In this document: one piece after another, positions 1 through 6,187 of the stretch
Layout: each line of letters starts with the position of its first letter
Numbering within the stretch: position 1 is the stretch's first letter
NCBI GenBank assembly: GCA_023300365.1
Contig: JALZWD010000306.1
Coordinates: 1-6,187 of the forward strand
Length of the DNA: 6,187 bases
DNA from: Flavimaricola sp.
GTDB taxonomy: Bacteria > Pseudomonadota > Alphaproteobacteria > Rhodobacterales > Rhodobacteraceae
Reading direction: 5' to 3'
Translations under genes and position numbers: made by a program
Notes under the pieces: model-generated
Told to the model about the DNA's origin: nothing
Seen by the model: only the letters and a program-made list of their open reading frames with translations
Database searches by the model: none

Positions 1-1
1 C

Positions 2-889
2 CATGTGACACCGCAAGGACACCCTGAGCAGGTGGCGCGTTTGGAGAGCGTTTTGAGCGCACTTGAACCCCTTGGTTTGACGCGGACGTCCGCACCCCTT
101 GCGGCCGATGATGATATTTTGCGAGCGCATCCGCCCGAGCATTTGGCGGCCATTCGTGCGGCGGCCCCCGACGAGGGGTGGCGCAGTTTGGATGCGGATA
201 CGCATATGTCTGTGGGCACGTTGCAGGCGGCGTTTCGGGCGGCGGGTGGCGCCGTGAGGGCCGTGGATATGGTGTTGGGCGGGGAGGCGCAGTCTGCCTT
301 TGTGGCCACGCGCCCGCCGGGGCATCATGCAGAGCGGACCACGGCGATGGGGTTTTGTTTTTTCGGCAATGTGGTGATCGCGGCGAAACATGCGCTGGAG
401 CATCATGGATTATCCCGCGTGGCGATTGTGGATTTTGATGTGCATCACGGCAATGGCACCCAAGATTTGGTTGAGGATGACCCCCGGATTTTGTTTTGTT
501 CGACCCATCAGAGCCCGCTTTATCCCGGCACGGGGCAGGCGCATGAGGTTGGCGTGGATAATGTGGTGAATGTGCCGTTGCCGGAGGGGACCGGATCGAA
601 GGGGTTTCGGGACGCGATGGAGGCGCATGTGTTGCCGCGTGTTTTGGCGCATAGGCCCGAACTTTTGCTGATTTCGGCAGGGTTTGATGCACATGAGGAT
701 GATCCATTGGCGGGGATGAATTTGGATGAGGATGACTTTGCCTGGGCCACGGCGCGGATTTGTGATGCGGCGGATGGATCGGCGCAGGGGCGCGTGGTGT
801 CGTGTCTTGAGGGCGGGTATGATCTTGAGGCTTTGGGGCGGTCGGCTTATGCCCATGTGAGTGTATTGAAGGAGCGCGGTGATGTCTGA
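2..889 (+). CDS. Histone deacetylase-like zinc amidohydrolase (acetylpolyamine/class II HDAC family), 5' end missing
   Basis: This is a zinc-dependent deacetylase of the arginase/HDAC fold, probably cytoplasmic, that removes acetyl groups from an N-acetylated amine or lysine; the substrate cannot be read from sequence. Residues are numbered from the Val codon at 5-7. The RPPGHH motif ends in the catalytic His pair H107-H108. DFDVHHGNGTQ supplies zinc ligands D145 and H147, and SAGFDAHEDDP supplies D228. EGGYD holds the catalytic Tyr Y272. The reading frame is open to the left edge: the codon before the Val is His, and H-V-T-P-x-G-H-P-E is the usual family N-terminal motif. The GTG at 5 is therefore internal, and roughly a dozen residues are probably outside the window. 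The 3' end overlaps xseB by 8 bases, so it is the first visible gene of the operon with ispA and dxs. Bacterial members include acetylpolyamine amidohydrolases and AcuC-like proteins. The family is certain; the substrate is not. Confidence 0.93.
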   Translation, partial: HVTPQGHPEQVARLESVLSALEPLGLTRTSAPLAADDDILRAHPPEHLAAIRAAAPDEGWRSLDADTHMSVGTLQAAFRAAGGAVRAVDMVLGGEAQSAFVATRPPGHHAERTTAMGFCFFGNVVIAAKHALEHHGLSRVAIVDFDVHHGNGTQDLVEDDPRILFCSTHQSPLYPGTGQAHEVGVDNVVNVPLPEGTGSKGFRDAMEAHVLPRVLAHRPELLLISAGFDAHEDDPLAGMNLDEDDFAWATARICDAADGSAQGRVVSCLEGGYDLEALGRSAYAHVSVLKERGDV

Positions 890-1121
890 GACGCCGGTGG
901 AAGAGATGAGTTTTGAGGACGCGATCAAGGAGCTTGAGGCTGTGGTTGGCAAGCTTGAGCGCGGTGATGTGGCGTTGGATGATAGTATTGCGCTTTATGA
1001 GCGTGGTGCGGCGTTGAAGGCGCGGTGTGAGAAGCGCCTGTCGGAGGCGGAAGAGAAGGTGGCCAAGATAACCGTGGGCACAGATGGTGGTGCGGCGGGG
1101 CTTGGGCCGTTGGATGACTAA
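882..1121 (+). CDS. xseB: Exodeoxyribonuclease VII small subunit
   Basis: This is the small subunit of exonuclease VII. It binds the large catalytic subunit XseA and with it degrades single-stranded DNA from both ends to short oligonucleotides in the cytoplasm. The 79-residue product matches the usual length of about 80. It has the family pattern: SFEDAIKELE near the N-terminus, then KLERGDVALDDSIALYERG, then a charged helix (CEKRLSEAEEKV) that pairs with the large subunit. The ATG at 882 is chosen over the adjacent in-frame GTG at 879 because GGAG at 871-874 lies at ideal distance from it. The start overlaps the deacetylase stop (ATGTCTGA), which suggests translational coupling. xseA is not in the window, which is common because the two subunit genes are often unlinked. 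The C-terminal tail, rich in Gly and Ala, is not conserved in the family as I know it. Confidence 0.95.
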   Translation: MSETPVEEMSFEDAIKELEAVVGKLERGDVALDDSIALYERGAALKARCEKRLSEAEEKVAKITVGTDGGAAGLGPLDD

Positions 1122-2034
1122 ACCTCTGACACGGCAGATGTCGGCGTTGGTTCAGTCGGGGATGAACCCCGCAGATTTTGCCGAGGCGTTGGAGAGTGCG
1201 GCCCGGATCAGTGCGGGGTGGGTTGGGGCGCATGTGTCGGCCCATCGCGGCCCTGTGGCGGAGGCGATGGCCTATGCCGTGCATGGCGGCAAGGGTTTGC
1301 GGGCGTTTTTGGTTTTGGAAACTGCGCGGATCAATGGGGTGGCGGCGGAATGTGCGGCGCCTGCGGCGGCGGGGATCGAGTGTTTGCATGCTTATTCGTT
1401 GGTGCATGATGATCTGCCTTGTATGGATGACGATGATTTGCGGCGGGGGCAGCCGACGGTGCACCGCAAGTGGGACGAGGCGACGGCGGTTTTGGCGGGG
1501 GATGCGCTTCAGACATTGGCGTTTGAGTTGGTGTGTGGGGCGCAGTGCGCGGATGCGGCGCGGTTGGATTTGGTGCGGTCGTTGGCCGTGGCGTCGGGCA
1601 TTGGCGGCATGGTTGGCGGGCAGGCGCTTGATATTGCCGCCGAGAGCGCTGTGGCGCCGTTGAGTTTGGAAGAGATATCGGTGTTGCAGGCGGGCAAGAC
1701 GGGGGCGTTGATCACCTGGGCGTGCCTTGCGGGGCCGCGTATGGCGGGGGCGGATACTGCGCCGTTGAGGACATATGGCGATGCGCTTGGTCTTGCGTTT
1801 CAGATTGCCGATGACATCCTTGATGTTGAGGGGGATGCCGCGACGGTTGGCAAGGCTGTGGGCAAGGACGCGGATGCGGGGAAGGCCACGTTTGTATCAC
1901 ACCTTGGGCTTGATGGGGCCAAAGGTCGCGCACAAGAGTTGGTACAAGAGGCCTGTGATGCGTTAAGCATATATGGCGAGGATGCAGATACGCTGCGCGA
2001 GGCGGCGCGGTTTGTGATCGCGCGAAAACATTAA
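1114..2034 (+). CDS. ispA: Short-chain (2E,6E)-farnesyl diphosphate synthase / polyprenyl synthetase
   Basis: The enzyme condenses isopentenyl diphosphate (IPP) with dimethylallyl and geranyl diphosphate to give farnesyl diphosphate, the branch point to quinones, carotenoids and undecaprenyl lipids. Numbering is from the ATG at 1114 (306 residues). The first aspartate-rich motif is D99-D100-LPCM-D105 followed by DDDLRRG with R110 and R111. The second is D233-D234-IL-D237. K60, R63 and H92 match the IPP-binding residues of the family. Tyr94, five residues before the first Asp, and the two extra residues in the first motif are typical of bacterial farnesyl synthases, so C15 is the favoured product, with C20 possible. 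The usual GGKRLRP motif reads GGKGLRA here. The start is uncertain. ATG 1114 overlaps the xseB stop by 8 bases (ATGACTAA) but has no strong ribosome binding site. ATG 1138 (298 aa) and ATG 1162 (290 aa) are also possible, and conserved sequence begins only after the last. dxs follows 10 bases downstream. Confidence 0.92.
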   Translation: MTKPLTRQMSALVQSGMNPADFAEALESAARISAGWVGAHVSAHRGPVAEAMAYAVHGGKGLRAFLVLETARINGVAAECAAPAAAGIECLHAYSLVHDDLPCMDDDDLRRGQPTVHRKWDEATAVLAGDALQTLAFELVCGAQCADAARLDLVRSLAVASGIGGMVGGQALDIAAESAVAPLSLEEISVLQAGKTGALITWACLAGPRMAGADTAPLRTYGDALGLAFQIADDILDVEGDAATVGKAVGKDADAGKATFVSHLGLDGAKGRAQELVQEACDALSIYGEDADTLREAARFVIARKH

Positions 2035-2044
2035 GAGGGCCAGA

Positions 2045-3970
2045 ATGGCTGACGTTCCTAAGACACCCCTGTTGGATCAGGTTCAGACCCCTGCGGATAT
2101 GGTGGGGATGTCGGATGTGCAGTTGGCGCAATTGGCCGATGAGTTGCGGGCCGAGACGATCCATTCGGTAAGCCAGACGGGCGGGCATTTTGGTGCGGGC
2201 CTTGGCGTTGTTGAGATGACCGTGGCGCTGCATGCGGTGTTTGATGCGCCCAAAGACAAGATCATTTGGGATGTGTCGCACCAGTGTTATCCGCATAAAA
2301 TCCTGACCGGGCGGCGCGACCGGATGAAGACCATTCGCCAGCAAGACGGGTTGAGTGGGTTTACCAAACGCTCGGAGAGCCCGTTTGATCCCTTTGGGGC
2401 CGCGCATTCGAGCACGTCGATTTCTGCAGCCCTTGGCTTTGCCGTTGCCCGCGATTTGGGCGGTGCGCCCGAGACGGGGATTGGCGATGCGATTGCGATT
2501 ATTGGCGATGGCGCGATCAGTGGTGGGATGGCCTATGAGGCCCTCAATAACGCGGGCCATTTGGGCAAGCGTTTGATTGTGATCCTAAACGACAACGAGA
2601 TGTCGATTGCGCCGCCTGTGGGGGCGATGTCGTCGTATCTGTCGCGGCTTTATGCGGGCGATCCGTTTCAAGAGCTGAAGTCGGCGGCGAAGGGGGCGGT
2701 GTCTCTTTTGCCGGAACCATTCCGTGAGGGGGCCAAGCGGGCCAAGGATATGGTCAAGCATATGACCGTGGGCGGCACGTTGTTTGAGGAATTGGGGTTC
2801 TCGTATCTTGGGCCGATTGACGGGCATGACATGCAACAATTGCTGGATGTGTTGCGCACCGTCAAAGACCGCGCGACGGGGCCGATTTTGATCCATGCGA
2901 TCACCAAAAAGGGCAAGGGATACGCCCCCGCAGAGACCGCCCGTGATGGCGGCCATGCAACCGGCAAGTTTAACCCCGTCACAGGCGAAGTGGCCAAGGC
3001 CACAAGCAATGCGCCGTCGTATACAAGCGTCTTTTCGGACGCCTTGATGAAACATGCCGCCCAAGACAGTCGGATTTGTGCGGTGACCGCCGCGATGCCG
3101 GATGGCACGGGCCTGAAGGCGTTTATGGAGCGCTATACCAGCCGGTGTTTTGATGTGGGGATCGCCGAGCAACATGCGGTGACGTTTGCCGCCGGTTTGG
3201 CCGCAGGGGGGATGCGGCCCTTTTGCGCGATTTATTCGACGTTCCTGCAACGGGGATATGATCAGGTTGTGCATGATGTGGCGATCCAGCGCCTGCCGGT
3301 GCGGTTTGCGATTGATCGCGCCGGGTTGGTGGGGGCCGATGGCGCCACGCATGCGGGATCATATGATATCGGGTTTATGACCAACCTGCCGGGCATGGTG
3401 GTGATGGCCGCCGCCGACGAGGCCGAATTGACGCGCATGGTCGCCACCGCCGCCGCATATGATGACGGGCCGATTGCGTTTCGGTTTCCGCGCGGCGAGG
3501 GCGTGGGCGTGGATATTCCCGCACAGGCCGCGCCGTTGGAGATTGGCAAGGGCCGGATCATCAAAGAGGGCGCGCGGGTTGCGATCCTATCGTTTGGCAC
3601 GCGCCTGTCGGAGGTGATGCGCGCCTGTGAGAACCTTGAGGCAAAGGGCATAACCCCCACGGTGGCCGATGCACGGTTTGCCAAACCCTTGGACCGCGAG
3701 ATGATCCTGAGCTTGGCGGCAAACCACGAGGCGCTGATTACCGTGGAAGAGGGCGCTGTGGGCGGATTTGGCAGCCATGTGATGCAATTGCTGAGTGATG
3801 AGGGCGCGATGGATGCGGGCCTCAAGGTGCGTTCGATGGTGTTGCCCGATACGTTTATTGACCAAGCAAGCCCGGCGGCGATGTATCAGATCGCGGGCCT
3901 TAGTGCGGCGGATATCGAGGCAAAGGTGCTTGGGGTATTGGACGTGGCTGTGGTGGGCAAGCGGGCCTAG
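2045..3970 (+). CDS. dxs: 1-deoxy-D-xylulose-5-phosphate synthase
   Basis: This thiamine-diphosphate enzyme condenses pyruvate and glyceraldehyde 3-phosphate to 1-deoxy-D-xylulose 5-phosphate with loss of CO2. It is the first, flux-setting step of the MEP isoprenoid pathway and also feeds thiamine and pyridoxal synthesis. The 641 residues are full length (E. coli about 620). Visible landmarks are catalytic His48 in [11 protein letters not shown] and the cofactor/Mg motif from GDG 154-156 through [12 protein letters not shown] to N182 in LNDNEMS. In the pyrimidine-binding domain are Glu375 in [17 protein letters not shown] and His436 in [17 protein letters not shown] at 479-486 follows, then the transketolase C-terminal domain (about 500-630, with [15 protein letters not shown]). 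The ATG at 2045 has a strong ribosome binding site, GAGGG at 2035-2039, five bases upstream. It lies 10 bases after the prenyl synthase gene, so the two isoprenoid genes are almost certainly co-transcribed. No missing catalytic residue or frameshift was seen. Confidence 0.98.
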   Translation: MADVPKTPLLDQVQTPADMVGMSDVQLAQLADELRAETIHSVSQTGGHFGAGLGVVEMTVALHAVFDAPKDKIIWDVSHQCYPHKILTGRRDRMKTIRQQDGLSGFTKRSESPFDPFGAAHSSTSISAALGFAVARDLGGAPETGIGDAIAIIGDGAISGGMAYEALNNAGHLGKRLIVILNDNEMSIAPPVGAMSSYLSRLYAGDPFQELKSAAKGAVSLLPEPFREGAKRAKDMVKHMTVGGTLFEELGFSYLGPIDGHDMQQLLDVLRTVKDRATGPILIHAITKKGKGYAPAETARDGGHATGKFNPVTGEVAKATSNAPSYTSVFSDALMKHAAQDSRICAVTAAMPDGTGLKAFMERYTSRCFDVGIAEQHAVTFAAGLAAGGMRPFCAIYSTFLQRGYDQVVHDVAIQRLPVRFAIDRAGLVGADGATHAGSYDIGFMTNLPGMVVMAAADEAELTRMVATAAAYDDGPIAFRFPRGEGVGVDIPAQAAPLEIGKGRIIKEGARVAILSFGTRLSEVMRACENLEAKGITPTVADARFAKPLDREMILSLAANHEALITVEEGAVGGFGSHVMQLLSDEGAMDAGLKVRSMVLPDTFIDQASPAAMYQIAGLSAADIEAKVLGVLDVAVVGKRA

Positions 3971-3993
3971 GGGCGCGGCTTATTTTCGCCCCT
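3969..3993. terminator. Inverted repeat across the convergent dxs / channel gene ends, possible bidirectional terminator
   Basis: AGGGGCG (3969-3975) and CGCCCCT (3987-3993) are perfect 7-base inverted repeats separated by 11 bases. They could form a GC-rich hairpin in either transcript. The repeat includes the last two bases of the dxs TAG stop, and the TAA stop of the channel gene lies in the loop. The position between convergent genes fits a shared terminator. However, neither strand has a U-run directly after the stem, so it is not a classical intrinsic terminator. It may instead stabilise the 3' ends or be chance. Confidence 0.35.
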
Positions 3994-4777
3994 CTAAGGC
4001 ACGTTCAATCCGTTCTAGGCGGTCTTGCATATCGCGCCGGTAATCGTCGGTGGCCGCGTTGCTTTCTTCTGCGTGGGCCTCTTGCATTGAGTTGACGATA
4101 AGGCCCACCAACAGGTTAACCACCGCGAATGTGGTGACCATGATGAAGGGCACGAAAAAGGCCCATGCATAGGGGAATTGTTCCATGACGGGGCGCACGA
4201 TGCCCATTGACCAGCTTTCGAGTGTCATGATTTGGAACAGCGAATAGGCCGAGGCGCCAAGATCGCCGAACCATTCGGGGAAGGCGTTGCCAAACAGTTT
4301 GGTGGCCATCACCGAGCCGATGTAAAAGATCAGGCCCATCAGCAAAAACACCGCCCCCATGCCGGGCAGGGCCGAGACAAGGCCATCGACCACGCGCCGC
4401 AAGCTGGGGGCGACAGAGATGATCCGCAAGGCGCGCAAAATGCGCATGGCGCGGAGCACCGAGAGGCCTTGGCCGCCGGGCAACAGCGAAATGCCGACGA
4501 TCACAAAATCGAAGATGTTCCAGCCGGACCGAAAGAAGCGGGGACCGTAGGCAAAGAGTTTGAGCGCGATTTCGAGCGTGAAGAAGGCCAAGCAGATCGT
4601 GTCGATGAGCGTGATAAGCCCGCCTGCCGCCGCCATTGCCCGTGGGGATGTCTCAAAGCCAAGCACCACGGCGTTGATGAGGATCAGCATCAGTATGAAG
4701 CGGCCCACAATGGGGCTTTCGATCAATTGTGTGGCGCGTTGGCGCCAGCCTTGCTGTGGGGGGTGAAGCGGTGTCAT
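3980..4777 (-). CDS. Bacterial voltage-gated sodium channel (BacNav / NaChBac-NavAb family)
   Basis: This is a 265-residue single-domain channel that assembles as a homotetramer in the inner membrane and opens on depolarisation to pass Na+. Predicted order: S1 about 24-44, S2 about 54-76, S3 about 86-100, S4 about 104-122, S4-S5 linker, S5 about 138-162, pore helix and filter 175-191, S6 about 204-230. S4 carries Arg109, 112, 115 and 118 at every third position. Likely counter-charges are Glu42, Glu69 and Asp90. The filter T-L-E-S-W-S-M (185-191, Glu187) is the Na+-selective signature and, from memory, is identical to NavAb; FPEWFGDLG and MGIVRPVME around it also match closely. The tail 231-265 is polar and ends in a probable tetrameric coiled coil (DMQDRLERIERALE). 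The ATG at 4777 has AAAAGG about seven bases upstream. The gene follows the epimerase-like gene by 20 bases, probably in the same transcript. Related channels are known in marine roseobacters, where links to motility and pH or Na+ homeostasis have been proposed. Confidence 0.95.
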   Translation of the reverse strand: MTPLHPPQQGWRQRATQLIESPIVGRFILMLILINAVVLGFETSPRAMAAAGGLITLIDTICLAFFTLEIALKLFAYGPRFFRSGWNIFDFVIVGISLLPGGQGLSVLRAMRILRALRIISVAPSLRRVVDGLVSALPGMGAVFLLMGLIFYIGSVMATKLFGNAFPEWFGDLGASAYSLFQIMTLESWSMGIVRPVMEQFPYAWAFFVPFIMVTTFAVVNLLVGLIVNSMQEAHAEESNAATDDYRRDMQDRLERIERALEGRK

Positions 4778-4797
4778 GGGGCGGCCTTTTGGGTGGC

Positions 4798-5652
4798 TTA
4801 GCTTTTGGGTTCGTCGGCGAGGAGGGCGTCAAGTCCGGCACGGTAGTCGGGATACCTTAACGTGACGCCAAGTTCGGTTTTGATCCGGTCATTCCGCACC
4901 TTTTTGCTTTCGGCATAAAAGCTGCGGGCCATGGGTGTCATCTCGGCGGTTTCGAAATCGACGGCGGGTGGGATCGGCAGGCCGAGCAATTGGGCGGCGT
5001 ATGCGATCACATCCTCGGGTGGGGCGGGGTCGTTGTCGCAGATGTTGTAGATGGCTTGGGGGTTGGGCTTGGCGATTGAGGCCGCGAGGACCTGTGCGAT
5101 GTCTTGGACGTGGCAGCGGCTGAAGACTTGGCCTTGTTTGATGATGCGGCGTGCTGTGCCTGCGCGGACCTTGGCGAATGGGCCGCGACCGGGGCCATAG
5201 ATGCCCGCGAGGCGAAAGATGTGCAGCGGCAGGCCAAGCGTTTGCCATTCGGCCTCGGCCTTGACCCGCGCGATGCCGCGTTTGGTGGCGGGTGTGAGGG
5301 CGGTGGTCTCGTCGACCCAATCGCCGCCGTGGTCGCCGTAGACGCCTGTGGTGGACAGGTAGCCCACCCATTCAAATTGGTCCGCGCGCGCGGCGATGGC
5401 GTCGCGCAACTCGGCCAAGACCGGATCGCCGTTTTCGCCCGGAGCCGCAGAGATCAGCAGGTGTGTGGCGGCATTTAGGGCGGGCGTCATATCGGCGCCG
5501 GGCCAGATGCGCGGCTCGGTGCCGCTTTGCATCATTTGTGCGGCTTTGTCCTCGGAGCGTGTGGTGCCGATGATGCGCCAATCGTCGGGCAGCATGGTTG
5601 CGAGGGCTTGGGCCGAATAGCCGTGGCCAAAGGAGAGGAGTGTGCGTGTCAT
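4798..5652 (-). CDS. Atypical SDR / NAD(P)-dependent epimerase-dehydratase-like protein (YeeZ-like)
   Basis: This is a 284-residue Rossmann-fold protein of the extended/atypical short-chain dehydrogenase group; its reaction and substrate are unknown. The N-terminus has a nucleotide-binding turn GHGYSAQALA (9-18) after a hydrophobic strand. Next come GTTRSEDKA (29-37), where Arg32 may favour NADP, and THLLISAAPGENGDP (63-77). YLSTTGVYGDHGGDWVDE (98-115) is the active-site strand, and RLAGIYGPGRGP (147-158) is typical of epimerase-like proteins. The usual catalytic YxxxK is not visible where expected; the stretch TPATKRGIARVKAEAEW (120-136) stands in its place, as I recall for YeeZ-type proteins. 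Classical epimerase activity is therefore doubtful. The ATG at 5652 is chosen because the Rossmann strand starts directly after it. Open frame continues upstream but reads as low-complexity, opposite-strand sequence. No good ribosome binding site is visible. It is transcribed divergently from the methyltransferase and lies upstream of the sodium channel gene. Confidence 0.87.
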   Translation of the reverse strand: MTRTLLSFGHGYSAQALATMLPDDWRIIGTTRSEDKAAQMMQSGTEPRIWPGADMTPALNAATHLLISAAPGENGDPVLAELRDAIAARADQFEWVGYLSTTGVYGDHGGDWVDETTALTPATKRGIARVKAEAEWQTLGLPLHIFRLAGIYGPGRGPFAKVRAGTARRIIKQGQVFSRCHVQDIAQVLAASIAKPNPQAIYNICDNDPAPPEDVIAYAAQLLGLPIPPAVDFETAEMTPMARSFYAESKKVRNDRIKTELGVTLRYPDYRAGLDALLADEPKS

Positions 5653-5718
5653 GGCGGTGTTGGTGCAACAGGTGGGGCCAAGGTGCAAGCGGGGTTTGGA
5701 TGTGGTAGGCGTGCGCCT
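5653..5718. promoter_or_regulatory. Divergent intergenic region expected to hold promoters for both flanking genes
   Basis: These 66 bases separate the minus-strand SDR gene from the plus-strand methyltransferase gene, so start signals for both should lie here or just inside the genes. I could not find a convincing -35/-10 pair in either direction. The only clear structure is the inverted repeat next to the methyltransferase start, listed separately. The call rests on gene geometry alone. Confidence 0.4.
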
Positions 5719-5719
5719 A
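5706..5719. promoter_or_regulatory. Small perfect inverted repeat overlapping the methyltransferase start
   Basis: TAGGCG (5706-5711) and CGCCTA (5714-5719) are perfect 6-base inverted repeats around TG, and the last A is the first base of the ATG at 5719. In DNA it could be a small operator in the divergent region. In RNA it could fold as a 5-bp stem with a four-base loop (GUGC), extended by a G-U pair (5705 with 5720), hiding both the only weak ribosome-binding candidate (TAGG) and part of the start codon. Chance is also possible for so short a repeat. Confidence 0.3.
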
Positions 5720-6187
5720 TGATTGATGATCCGTCTTTGACATCCGCCTATGCCCTGTCTGGCAAGGACGCTGTGCGCGACTTGTATGAAAATTGGGCCG
5801 AGACCTATGACGCGAGCTTTGCGGAGGCGCAGGGGTATTTGATGCCCGCCAAGATCGCGGAGGCCTTGGTTAAGGCAGGCGGCACTGGCCCTGTGTTGGA
5901 TGTGGGCGCGGGGACGGGGATTGGTGGGGTTTTTCTGGCGGGTGCGGGGATTGCGCAGATTGATGGGATTGATCTGTCTGAGGATATGCTCGGCGTGGCG
6001 CGCGCCAAGGGTGTGTACCGCGATTTGATCACCGCCGATATCACCACGCGCCTTGGGGCGATTGGCCCCTATAACAGCATCGTCAGCGCGGGGACGTTCA
6101 CCTTTGGGCATGTGGGGCCGGACGGTTTGCCCGCGTTGCTGGAGGTTGCCGCGGGGGGATGTGTTTTTGCGCTGGGCGTGAATGCGG
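5719..6187 (+). CDS. Class I SAM-dependent methyltransferase, 3' end missing
   Basis: This is the N-terminal 156 residues of a Rossmann-fold methyltransferase, with the frame open to the right edge. It transfers a methyl group from S-adenosylmethionine to an unidentified substrate and is probably cytoplasmic. The start MIDDPSLTSAYALSGKDAVR leads into DLYENWAETYDASFAEAQGY (21-40), a typical N-terminal cap of small-molecule methyltransferases annotated as Williams-Beuren-like or generic class I enzymes. SAM-binding motif I is VLDVGAGTG (59-67). The acidic residue for the ribose hydroxyls is D85 in GIDLSEDML. Further landmarks are TADIT (106-110) and SAGTFTFGHVGPDGL (123-137). The ATG at 5719 gives exactly the expected N-terminus and has only a weak TAGG upstream, inside an inverted repeat. 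It is transcribed divergently from the SDR gene. The substrate-determining C-terminal part is outside the window, so the target cannot be named. Confidence 0.9.
   Translation, partial: MIDDPSLTSAYALSGKDAVRDLYENWAETYDASFAEAQGYLMPAKIAEALVKAGGTGPVLDVGAGTGIGGVFLAGAGIAQIDGIDLSEDMLGVARAKGVYRDLITADITTRLGAIGPYNSIVSAGTFTFGHVGPDGLPALLEVAAGGCVFALGVNA

Noticed and set aside
5..7. GTG at 5 as the start of the deacetylase gene
   Set aside because: The frame is open to the left edge and the codon before it (His, 2-4) completes the conserved H-x-T-P-x-G-H-P-E motif, so the true start is outside the window.
410..952. A 180-residue minus-strand open frame opposite the deacetylase and xseB
   Set aside because: No motif, biased composition, and it crosses two well-supported genes on the other strand.
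1084..1113. ATG at 1084 as the prenyl synthase start (316 aa)
   Set aside because: It would add ten Arg/Gly-rich residues that are the xseB C-terminal coding sequence in another frame, and no ribosome binding site lies at a suitable distance.
1712..2560. A 282-residue minus-strand open frame opposite ispA and dxs
   Set aside because: Arg/His/Pro-rich translation with no motif, fully opposite two certain genes; typical antisense open frame in GC-rich DNA.
2585..3352. A 255-residue minus-strand open frame opposite dxs
   Set aside because: Low-complexity basic translation with no domain; it is explained by the codon bias of dxs.
4232..4801. A 189-residue plus-strand open frame opposite the sodium channel gene
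   Set aside because: Its translation has no recognisable domain and is the complement of membrane-segment codons; the channel on the other strand is unambiguous.
5653..6111. A 437-residue minus-strand frame that would extend the SDR protein upstream
   Set aside because: The added residues read as Pro/Arg/His-rich sequence without domain features and lie opposite the clear methyltransferase gene; the Rossmann strand starts at the ATG at 5652.
1..6187. tRNA, rRNA, CRISPR arrays, insertion sequences, attachment sites, tandem repeats
   Set aside because: Read through by eye on both strands: no spaced direct repeats, transposase motifs or tRNA-like cloverleaf were seen, and nearly all of the window is accounted for by coding sequence.

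Overview
The window looks like a chromosomal housekeeping segment from a marine-type alphaproteobacterium, most likely the Rhodobacteraceae/Roseobacter group. The DNA is GC-rich and gene-dense. The order deacetylase - xseB - polyprenyl synthase - dxs, an NavAb-like sodium channel and the small methyltransferase family all fit that group from general knowledge. The genus cannot be told from the sequence alone.

Layout. Positions 2-3970 hold four plus-strand genes packed as one apparent operon. They are the 3' part of a histone-deacetylase-like metal amidohydrolase (cut by the left edge), xseB (exonuclease VII small subunit), a short-chain polyprenyl diphosphate synthase (ispA-like) and dxs. The first two junctions are 8-base overlaps and the last is a 10-base gap with a good ribosome binding site. 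Positions 3980-5652 hold two minus-strand genes. An atypical SDR/NAD-dependent epimerase-like protein is followed, 20 bases later, by a single-domain (six-helix) voltage-gated sodium channel. The channel gene runs convergently into dxs, and a 7-bp inverted repeat spans the 9-base gap and both stop codons. A 66-base divergent gap (5653-5718) precedes a plus-strand SAM-dependent methyltransferase that runs off the right edge.

How the genes work together. dxs makes 1-deoxy-D-xylulose 5-phosphate, the entry compound of the MEP isoprenoid pathway. The IspA-like enzyme joins the C5 products of that pathway into farnesyl (or possibly geranylgeranyl) diphosphate for quinones, carotenoids and undecaprenyl carriers. 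Co-transcription of the two is metabolically sensible. xseB and the deacetylase are probably conserved passengers of the operon. The sodium channel is the most notable single gene, because its voltage sensor, selectivity filter and C-terminal helix are all intact.

No RNA gene, CRISPR array, insertion sequence, phage gene or attachment site was seen. I found no convincing previously undescribed system. The items worth a second look are the channel, two small inverted repeats at gene boundaries, the twin 8-base overlaps, one substitution in the synthase substrate motif and a strand asymmetry that ignores gene direction.
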